Part shown: positions 1-3,818 of the stretch, one piece after another
Layout of the letters: the number at the start of each line of letters is the position of its first letter
Numbering within the stretch: the stretch's first letter is position 1
Assembly: GCA_009928265.1 (NCBI GenBank)
Contig: RFPR01000134.1
Location: forward strand, 1-5,641
DNA from: Pseudomonadota bacterium
GTDB lineage: Bacteria; Verrucomicrobiota; Verrucomicrobiia; Chthoniobacterales; UBA6821
Direction of reading: 5' to 3'
DNA: 5,641 bases
The notes under the pieces: model-generated
Told to the model about the DNA's origin: nothing
The model's input: the letters and a program-made list of their open reading frames with translations, nothing else
The model's database searches: none
Position numbers and translations under genes: made by a program

Positions 1-54
1 GTCCGGAATGCGTTGAAGGATGTGGCAATGGTGGCAGGTAACTAGGCGAGGAAT
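1..54 (-). CDS. CxxC small protein, 5' end only, apparent ATT start
   Basis: Partial: only the first 18 codons are inside the window and the gene continues off the left edge. Read from 54 downward, the frame gives IPRLVTCHHCHILQRIPD, with a CHHC knuckle (C7, C10) that could be half of a zinc-binding site. From memory this resembles the start of small CxxC proteins seen in actinobacteriophages, which usually begin M-x-R-x-V-x-C-H-x-C; I cannot name the family. An in-frame TAG at 67-69 limits the gene upstream, and no ATG, GTG or TTG lies between that stop and the CxxC. The ATT at 52-54 sits six bases after a strong AAGGAG (61-66), so ATT is the best supported start. It follows the 96-residue gene on the same strand. 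The alternative is that ATT is a mutated or misread ATG and the gene is damaged or mis-sequenced. Confidence 0.55.
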   Translation of the reverse strand, partial: MPRLVTCHHCHILQRIPD

Positions 55-60
55 GACCGT

Positions 61-66
61 CTCCTT
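61..66 (-). promoter_or_regulatory. Strong Shine-Dalgarno that decides the ATT start
   Basis: On the minus strand this reads AAGGAG, with a six-base spacer (ACGGTC) before ATT at 54. No conventional start codon lies at a usable distance in this frame, so the site is the main evidence that translation begins at ATT. Confidence 0.6.
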
Positions 67-70
67 CTAC

Positions 71-101
71 GATGAGTATCCCAAGGGACCGATACTACAT
101 C
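71..101 (-). other. Stem-loop between the 96-residue gene and the ATT-start gene
   Basis: GATGAGTATC (71-80) and GATACTACATC (91-101) form a ten-pair stem with one bulged base (A97) and a ten-base loop. It contains the TAG stop of the 96-residue gene (95-97) and ends four bases before the AAGGAG of the next gene. There is no T-run after it on the minus strand, so a classic intrinsic terminator is unlikely. It may act on translation or RNA stability, or be a U-less terminator. Confidence 0.4.
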
Positions 102-385
102 CGCATGCGGTTTCGCAGGGCATTGGCACGAACCCAAGTGTCTTCCCCCCACTCAGCGGCATGGGCGTCGGACATCCCTGAGTCGCGCATGAGCCGCCTA
201 CGGTCTACAGCGTTGGACGCCGCCCACCCCTGGCGCTTCGACAGAAGACCCGCCAAGCGGTAGAGCGGCAACGAGTGCTGGTAAACCCCAGGGTTGGAAC
301 CTCCGGTCCTCTCTGCCTCAACCGCCCGTAACGGCGACTGCACGGGAGTCCAGGCGCTATTGGATGGCCGGAACGTGCTTCTCAC
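95..385 (-). CDS. Phage protein of unknown function, 96 residues, GTG start
   Basis: I do not recognise a family. The protein is basic and probably soluble, with no membrane segment. The first 30 residues are rich in Pro, Ser and Thr. Residues 35-60 (around YQHSLPLYRLAGLLSKRQGW) and 62-95 look helical and carry many Arg. The GTG start at 385 overlaps the TGA of the upstream 73-residue gene as GTGA, and there is only a weak GAGAA upstream, so translation is probably coupled to that gene. The stop lies inside a stem-loop. Gene spacing and the absence of a competing frame support it as real. Its role is unknown; an accessory or virion-associated small protein is a guess from context. Confidence 0.7.
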   Translation of the reverse strand: MRSTFRPSNSAWTPVQSPLRAVEAERTGGSNPGVYQHSLPLYRLAGLLSKRQGWAASNAVDRRRLMRDSGMSDAHAAEWGEDTWVRANALRNRMRM

Positions 386-603
386 CGCAGGTTCTCGTAC
401 ACCTTGCCGTCATGGCATGACGGGTCGCATGCGAAAGGTGCCTTCATGTGCATGTCGGCCTGCCCATAGACAGGCCAGGACATGCGCTCGCTCGGGATGT
501 TGCTGAGCACACCGCCACGGTCCGGGACAAGACTGATGTAGGTGCTATCTGTCGATCCCTGGGTGAACTCTTCACTCATGCTGCGGGACTTGTTGACGGC
601 CAT
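382..603 (-). CDS. Phage protein of unknown function, 73 residues
   Basis: Unrecognised small soluble protein. The N-terminus (MAVNKSRSMSEEFTQG) is polar. The C-terminal part carries C59, C63 and H64 (CDPSCHDG), a possible metal or disulfide site, though too short to claim a zinc finger. The start is ATG at 603 with an excellent GGAGG (611-615) seven bases upstream, the strongest ribosome binding site in the left block. A 62-base gap precedes it, so it may begin a translational or transcriptional sub-unit. Its stop overlaps the GTG of the 96-residue gene by four bases, which suggests coordinated expression of the two. Confidence 0.75.
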   Translation of the reverse strand: MAVNKSRSMSEEFTQGSTDSTYISLVPDRGGVLSNIPSERMSWPVYGQADMHMKAPFACDPSCHDGKVYENLR

Positions 604-610
604 GGTGATA

Positions 611-615
611 CCTCC
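611..615 (-). promoter_or_regulatory. Shine-Dalgarno GGAGG for the 73-residue gene
   Basis: Minus-strand GGAGG with a seven-base spacer before ATG 603. It lies at the end of the 62-base gap 604-665. Nothing else in that gap can be supported, although GTAGTA-type sequence (about 620-632) could hold a weak -10 element. Confidence 0.7.
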
Positions 616-665
616 ATATCGAGACTACTACGTTCTGGGGAGCCTTCGAGGGAGACTTGACCGGC

Positions 666-787
666 TCACAGCCTTCCAACCTTCCTCAGGAAGTCGACCG
701 ATGCCTGCTGGTGCATCTTCTCGCTCCAGTCAGGGAAAGGTGGATACCGGCAGCGTGGTAGGCGTCAAACTGAGGACCGAGTGTCAT
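666..787 (-). pseudogene. Small phage gene needing a -1 frameshift (about 40 residues)
   Basis: Read from ATG 787, behind a GAGGTAGG-type ribosome binding site, the first frame gives MTLGPQFDAYHAAGIH and then deteriorates into an Arg/Ser/Thr-rich tail that stops at 686 (33 residues). From that point the -1 frame gives FPDWSEKMHQQASVDFLRK and ends at TGA 666, which is convincing amphipathic helix and fits the spacing to the next gene. The second half has no start codon of its own except an internal ATG that would give 16 residues. The join falls near CACCTTTCCCTG. A canonical X XXY YYZ slippery heptamer is not in register, so a one-base deletion (natural or sequencing error) is more likely than programmed frameshifting. 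No family is recognised. The start lies seven bases after the stop of the 137-residue gene. Confidence 0.5.
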
Positions 788-794
788 ACCTACC

Positions 795-1208
795 TCACAG
801 CATCGGGTTGGCGCTCATACCGATGTTTCGGGCGGTTCCCGAGAACATGTCCTGCTGCACGTCGGACTTGCGGGGTTTGAGCGGGACGCCGCTGGTCCAC
901 GACCTGCGCTGTGGTGCCCAACGATCAGTGTCCAGGATCTCGGTGAGAGTCAGCGGCTCACGCACGTACCCCTCGGTGGGCATCTCAGGGTGCTCGGTGA
1001 CTGGACGAATCATGCGTACCCGGTCAGCCGGAACTGTCATCAGTCGCATCGCCTCACTGACGATGTACTGCTCCTTCGACTGACCCGGGCGATCGAACCA
1101 GGGGGGAGAAGTGCTCCCGTCGTGGTACACGGGAAGGCCACCAGCGGTGCTGGATACAGCGACGTTGTCCAGCGTCTCCCAGTCCTCACGTGCAATGCGG
1201 TAGCCCAT
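795..1208 (-). CDS. Phage protein of unknown function, 137 residues, with QQDMF peptide
   Basis: I do not recognise a family. It has no membrane segment or signal peptide and is rich in Pro, Arg and Asp. Residues 1-16 (MGYRIAREDWETLDNV) and 44-58 look helical; residues 60-100 look extended with many prolines. Near the C-terminus QQDMF (residues 118-122) matches the loose Qxx[LM]F pattern also present twice in the upstream 237-residue protein, and the chain ends GMSANPML. The ATG at 1208 lies six bases after the stop of that upstream gene with only a weak GAG-type site, so it is probably co-translated. Being next to the HDVMGH protein suggests a shared role, but that is inference. Confidence 0.75.
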   Translation of the reverse strand: MGYRIAREDWETLDNVAVSSTAGGLPVYHDGSTSPPWFDRPGQSKEQYIVSEAMRLMTVPADRVRMIRPVTEHPEMPTEGYVREPLTLTEILDTDRWAPQRRSWTSGVPLKPRKSDVQQDMFSGTARNIGMSANPML

Positions 1209-1214
1209 AGCGAC

Positions 1215-1928
1215 TCAGAATAGCCGCTGCTGCTTGTATCGAGAGACGTATGACCGCTTCCTGTTCACGGGGTCTCGCCCCTCTACTGCCCAGTTGGGCA
1301 TCTCCACGACGTTCTTGGTCTGCGGAGCGAACTCTCCAGTGACACCCCAGTACGCCGCCTGCCCGACAACCTCACTAAAGAGTGCCTTACGGGCAGCAGG
1401 CGGAAGTGTCCGTGCATGGCCTTCGTATGCTGCGTACTCGTCTGAGGGGGAGAACCCTCGCCCGGTGACACCGTGCCCCATCACATCATGCACAGCACGG
1501 AACTTGTCGTTCTCTTCGTCGGAGAACACCGCACTGGACTGGTCGGGGGTGGTCCTGCTCACCTTCAACTGGCCACTGCGGAGATCGTCTGCCATCTCCC
1601 GAGGGCCATTGTAGAAGTGGTCACCGATCGACACGTCCAGACCTGACTGTTTGATGGCGTCGAACTGCTCATTGGTGTGCTGTCGCAGCACGTCATACGA
1701 CCGTTTGAGACTCGGTGATGCGGTGGTTCTCCCGAGTCGTCGCTGGTACTCCTTGCCCAGCATGAAGAGCCTCTGAGGCGATAGCCCCATCGAAGAGATG
1801 CCATCATCGCTGTAGCCCATGCCTGCCGCCATGTCGGCGTACTTCTCAACGGGCTTGAACGATCGAACGTCGCTGCCCTGCCCGGGGAACATCTCCAGTT
1901 GCTCAAACTGTTGGCGGTTCAGGCTCAT
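1215..1928 (-). CDS. HDxxGH-motif phage protein, 237 residues, putative metal site
   Basis: The core is FRAVHDVMGHGVTGRGF (residues 143-159), then EYAAYEGHA (164-172) and LFSEVVGQAAYW (183-194). I recall phage and metagenomic proteins with a similar R-A-V-H-D-V-x-G-H block but cannot name the family. H-[DE]-x-x-G-H is also the iron-ligand signature of biopterin-dependent aromatic amino acid hydroxylases, where a later Glu completes the site; H147, H152 and E186 could play those parts, but this is motif-level only. The N-terminal region (about 1-100) looks mostly helical. Short Qxx[LM]F peptides stand near both ends: QLEMF (10-14) and QQRLF as the last five residues. No membrane segment is visible. 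The ATG at 1928 lacks a clear Shine-Dalgarno, faces the plus-strand gene across 36 bases, and lies 154 bases beyond the end of the 176-residue gene. Confidence 0.8.
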   Translation of the reverse strand: MSLNRQQFEQLEMFPGQGSDVRSFKPVEKYADMAAGMGYSDDGISSMGLSPQRLFMLGKEYQRRLGRTTASPSLKRSYDVLRQHTNEQFDAIKQSGLDVSIGDHFYNGPREMADDLRSGQLKVSRTTPDQSSAVFSDEENDKFRAVHDVMGHGVTGRGFSPSDEYAAYEGHARTLPPAARKALFSEVVGQAAYWGVTGEFAPQTKNVVEMPNWAVEGRDPVNRKRSYVSRYKQQRLF

Positions 1929-1929
1929 G

Positions 1930-1958
1930 TTGCAAACGCTTTCGTATCGTTGTAGGGT
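1930..1958 (+). promoter_or_regulatory. Candidate promoter for the plus-strand gene, leaderless type
   Basis: TTGCAA (1930-1935) and TAGGGT (1953-1958) are 17 bases apart. TAGGGT fits the relaxed TANNNT -10 of actinobacteria. Six bases separate it from the A of ATG 1965, which is where transcription would be expected to start, so the mRNA could be leaderless. The match to -35 is four of six, so this is a plausible, unproven site. Confidence 0.35.
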
Positions 1959-1964
1959 TCAGGT

Positions 1965-2129
1965 ATGACCGACCAAGAGGAACAAGAGTTGGCGAAACTT
2001 CAGGCTTTGATTGACCGCTTGCCGGAAGGGCACCAGAAGTTCGGAGCGCTGCGGCACTACTCGTACCTGCACGCCGACATTGTCAAGAGAACGACTGATC
2101 TTTCAGCGGAATCGACCGACCACGCTTGA
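1965..2129 (+). CDS. Lone plus-strand small helical protein, 54 residues
   Basis: The frame reads MTDQEEQELAKLQALIDRLP and continues EGHQKFGALRHYSYLHADIV, ending with a polar tail at TGA 2127-2129. It looks like two short helices joined at LPEGHQK, with acidic and basic heptad-like faces and no membrane segment or Cys. It is the only plus-strand gene I support here. Its last 47 bases overlap the 3' end of the 176-residue minus-strand gene, and it starts 36 bases from the divergent start of the 237-residue gene. The composition is protein-like throughout and the opposite frames look poorer. The L-P-x-G-x-x-K...L...A-x-I pattern recalls, from memory, small phage helical-hairpin proteins of the Acb2/T4 Vs.4 type that bind cyclic nucleotides, but it is shorter and this is a weak guess. 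Other options are a small repressor-like or unrelated accessory protein. Confidence 0.55.
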   Translation: MTDQEEQELAKLQALIDRLPEGHQKFGALRHYSYLHADIVKRTTDLSAESTDHA

Positions 2130-2613
2130 ACTGAGCACTATGTAGTGGCATTTCGGCCCACACATCTCTGTCGCTGTCCTGTGCCTGTATCTCGTATTGG
2201 TACGCTGGGTGGAACGGGCTGTACACCGTGCCTGCGTACCTACCTTTGGAGTCCACGACGCCGTAAGCCCTCTGAGAGTTCTCCAGTGTCGATTTCCGTG
2301 CATCTACTTCGCCCTGAGGCGTTCTCGGAAACCCTTTGGGCACGTCAAGGTAGGCATCCTCATCCTCTACCCAGCCGCCCAGGTACCTTTCTGGACGTGA
2401 AAGGGTAGGGGCGTTGCTGTCGGCGTAGACACGGATGTCCGTTCCCGTAGAAGGCATGGCGTGCGTACCCTCTTCCACATCCCGCTGGCCGACCATGTAT
2501 CTGCTGCGTGGGGGTGCCCCACCTTTGCGAGGGTTGGCAGAGAAACCGGCGTCGTTGGGGTCATTGAGTTTCGCCGCAAGGGCGTCGTACTGGTCTTGAC
2601 GCATGCTCCTCAT
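2083..2613 (-). CDS. Phage protein of unknown function, 176 residues
   Basis: No named family recognised. The chain begins with a helix (QDQYDALAAKLND, 6-18), then GFSANP (23-28) and a Gly/Pro/Arg stretch. A probable folded core at 72-141 contains RYLGGWVEDEDAYLDVPKGF (76-95), a helix with VDARKSTLENSQRAYGVVD (103-121) and SPFHPAYQYE (132-141). The C-terminus is Ser- and Lys-rich. It is soluble with no signal peptide. ATG 2613 overlaps the stop of the 65-residue membrane protein as ATGA and follows AGGGGG. A second in-frame ATG at codon 4 is less likely because AGGAG would lie only one base away. The last 47 bases are antisense to the plus-strand gene. Position between membrane proteins and the HDVMGH protein suggests a virion-associated or accessory role. 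Confidence 0.75.
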   Translation of the reverse strand: MRSMRQDQYDALAAKLNDPNDAGFSANPRKGGAPPRSRYMVGQRDVEEGTHAMPSTGTDIRVYADSNAPTLSRPERYLGGWVEDEDAYLDVPKGFPRTPQGEVDARKSTLENSQRAYGVVDSKGRYAGTVYSPFHPAYQYEIQAQDSDRDVWAEMPLHSAQFKRGRSIPLKDQSFS

Positions 2614-2807
2614 TGACTACCCCCTTCAGGGGGCGGCACGACCCTCACCATGAGGGCAATGAACGCCTCGGTCAGGAGTTGGATGGCTCCGACTTGGGCA
2701 GCGTCCAGGGTGAGCACGAACGCCGTGAACACCACCACCAGGGCACGGATGAAGGCACGGAAGGCCGTACCGCCATCACTGAACAGGCGCTTCAGCAGGT
2801 CAGACAT
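2610..2807 (-). CDS. Small membrane protein, holin candidate, 65 residues
   Basis: A basic N-terminus (MSDLLKRLFSDGG) is followed by one clear membrane segment (about 17-34, FRAFIRALVVVFTAFVLT) and a second, weaker hydrophobic helix (about 38-57). The tail is short and hydrophilic (PPPEGGSQ). Size and layout fit small phage holins or holin-like proteins, which make holes in the inner membrane at lysis; this is inferred from topology and position next to the DUF2746-like gene, not from a recognised family signature. ATG 2807 follows GAGGAG at close spacing. The gene overlaps the upstream gene by eight bases and the downstream one by four. No endolysin is in the window, so the lysis assignment is unproven. 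Confidence 0.7.
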   Translation of the reverse strand: MSDLLKRLFSDGGTAFRAFIRALVVVFTAFVLTLDAAQVGAIQLLTEAFIALMVRVVPPPEGGSQ

Positions 2808-3090
2808 ATTTCTCCTCAGTTTCAGGGTCTTCCAGGACGTTCAGGCGTTGCCCGTGATCTCGGATCGTGGCCTTGATGTCACGGACATCGGCTCTGGTGT
2901 CACGGACATCGGCGTGGATGCTGGACACCGTTGCTGACAAGGTCTTGACATCCAGCATGGTCTTGGCATGGTCGTTTCGGTTGTCGTTGTGCACCTTGCG
3001 CTGCTGCAGCAATAGCCCGATAAGGATGCCAACCAGCCCAAACACCCCGGTGATGATGGCGACGCGCTCTTCGTTCGTCCAGGCCAACAT
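2800..3090 (-). CDS. DUF2746-like membrane/coiled-coil protein, 96 residues
   Basis: The order is a short polar start (MLAWTNEERV), one membrane segment (about 10-28, VAIITGVFGLVGILIGLLL), a charged linker (29-43), and a coiled coil (about 44-87) with hydrophobic residues every seven positions, ending in an acidic tail. This plan and the opening W-T-N-E-E-R-V-A are typical of DUF2746 proteins of actinobacteriophages, often near lysis genes and sometimes annotated as holin-like. Function of the family is not established. Heptads DVRDTRA and DVRDIKA (61-74) derive from a repeat visible in the DNA. ATG 3090 overlaps the upstream stop by one base (TGATG) and the 3' end overlaps the 65-residue gene by eight, so the membrane proteins are probably made together. 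Confidence 0.75.
   Translation of the reverse strand: MLAWTNEERVAIITGVFGLVGILIGLLLQQRKVHNDNRNDHAKTMLDVKTLSATVSSIHADVRDTRADVRDIKATIRDHGQRLNVLEDPETEEKYV
2877..2913. repeat. Tandem 16-base repeat at 21-base period in the coiled coil
   Basis: TGTCACGGACATCGGC occurs at 2877-2892 and again at 2898-2913. The 21-base period equals one seven-residue heptad (DVRDxxA) of the DUF2746-like protein. It is most simply a recent in-frame duplication lengthening the coiled coil. Confidence 0.85.
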
Positions 3091-3665
3091 CAGAGGCCCA
3101 CCGGAAGATACGGGACCGCCATGCCCGGGTTGCCCCGCTGCCCACTACTCCACGATGGGGCGAGGTGGCGCAGGACACTGGCTCGGTCAGGCTGCTGCCG
3201 GGGACCCCACTGCGCTGTCCCGTTCGACAGGCCACCGGTCGGTACACGCTTCGGGCCGACCTTTCGGTCGGTGGGGTAACGCTCATACTGAAGTTCCATG
3301 CCAACTCCGGGGGGTGTGTAGCGAACACCGGCGGCTTCTGACTGAAGCGCAGTCCACTGGTTGAACTCGGGAGGCCAGAAGTAGTCCCGGCCGTCAACCC
3401 GTTCACCCTTGTGTACGCCCCGTGTGTAAGGGCGGTTTGACTCACGCTGCTTCAAGCCGTTGAGGAGCCGGTCCTGACGGCGGGTGTTGATCGTTCCCAG
3501 GTAGCCGTCAGGGTAGGTGGCTTCCGGAGTGCGCCTCCAGGACATGCGGAGAGCGTCCAGGTCACCATGCGGGACGGGCTGGGGGCCGAGCGTTTCGGCA
3601 ATGCGAAACGGTGCCTGGCCTGCCGGATAGTCCCGGGCTTGGTATGTTCCGAAGGACTGGGCCAT
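3090..3665 (-). CDS. Phage protein of unknown function, 191 residues, basic and Pro/Arg-rich
   Basis: The protein is soluble, without membrane segments or Cys. The best ordered region is about 51-115, containing PDGYLGTINTRRQDRLLNGL (52-71), SNRPYTRGVHKGERVDGRDY (76-95) and FWPPEFNQWTALQSEAAGVRY (96-116). The N-terminus (MAQSFGTYQARDYPAG) and the last 60 residues are Pro/Gly/Arg-rich and probably extended. From memory, the YLGT...RQxRLL...YxRGVHKGERVD...YFWP run recurs in actinophage hypothetical proteins near the tail/lysis region, but I cannot name a family. ATG 3665 has GGGAG seven bases upstream. It is the first gene after the hairpin at 3699-3728 and overlaps the DUF2746-like gene by one base, so it may lead a separate transcription unit. 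Confidence 0.8.
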   Translation of the reverse strand: MAQSFGTYQARDYPAGQAPFRIAETLGPQPVPHGDLDALRMSWRRTPEATYPDGYLGTINTRRQDRLLNGLKQRESNRPYTRGVHKGERVDGRDYFWPPEFNQWTALQSEAAGVRYTPPGVGMELQYERYPTDRKVGPKRVPTGGLSNGTAQWGPRQQPDRASVLRHLAPSWSSGQRGNPGMAVPYLPVGL

Positions 3666-3698
3666 GCCCGCACTCCCGATGATGTGGAGGGGGCCGAT

Positions 3699-3728
3699 CG
3701 ACCCTGATGAGATACTACATCAGGGTCG
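3699..3728 (-). terminator. Perfect 11-bp hairpin between gene blocks
   Basis: CGACCCTGATG (3699-3709) and CATCAGGGTCG (3718-3728) pair perfectly around an eight-base loop. It lies 12 bases after the stop of the 24-residue gene in the 75-base gap 3666-3740, where a terminator would be expected. It lacks a T-run on either strand, so it may be a U-less actinobacterial-type terminator, an RNA processing site or an operator. Confidence 0.5.
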
Positions 3729-3740
3729 TGGTCAGTTGAG

Positions 3741-3818
3741 TCACTTGTCGTTCGGAAATAGCACAACGACAGCCCAGGCAAGGGTCAGCAGCCCAAACCC
3801 CAGCAGCGTCAGCATCAC
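3741..3818 (-). CDS. Single-pass membrane peptide, 24-25 residues
   Basis: Starting at GTG 3818 or, in frame, ATG 3815, the peptide is (V)MLTLLGFGLLTLAWAVVVLF ending PNDK. Nearly the whole chain is one membrane helix with a short charged C-terminus. The GTG makes a GTGA overlap and the ATG a TGATG overlap with the stop of the 97-residue gene. There is no separate ribosome binding site, so translation is probably coupled. A longer open frame reaching 4046 exists, but its N-terminal part is out-of-frame shadow of the 97-residue gene. Small membrane peptides are common near phage tail and lysis genes; a role as holin accessory or regulator is possible but not shown. Confidence 0.6.
   Translation of the reverse strand: MMLTLLGFGLLTLAWAVVVLFPNDK

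Noticed and set aside
101..110. Perfect palindrome CCGCATGCGG
   Set aside because: It lies within the last codons of the 96-residue gene and a 10-base palindrome is not unusual in GC-rich DNA.
735..750. Programmed -1 frameshift at CTTTCCCT
   Set aside because: The TTTCCCT heptamer is not in the reading phase needed for standard tandem slippage, so a one-base indel is the simpler explanation; kept only as a possibility.
1565..1906. Minus-strand open frame of 113 codons
   Set aside because: It lies entirely inside the HDVMGH gene in another frame and is Ser/Arg/Trp-rich noise.
2081..2086. Minus-strand TTGACA as a -35 for the HDVMGH gene
   Set aside because: No acceptable -10 hexamer is found 15-19 bases downstream, and the position is inside the plus-strand coding region.
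2136..2147. CACTATGTAGTG near-palindrome
   Set aside because: Five-pair arms inside coding sequence; expected by chance.
3256..3271. CCGACC-TTTC-GGTCGG hairpin
   Set aside because: It is in the middle of the 191-residue coding region, has only six base pairs and no junction nearby.
2867..3364. Plus-strand open frame of 165 codons
   Set aside because: It spans the antisense of two minus genes, including the DUF2746-like coiled coil, and its sequence is low-complexity Ser/Thr/Arg shadow.
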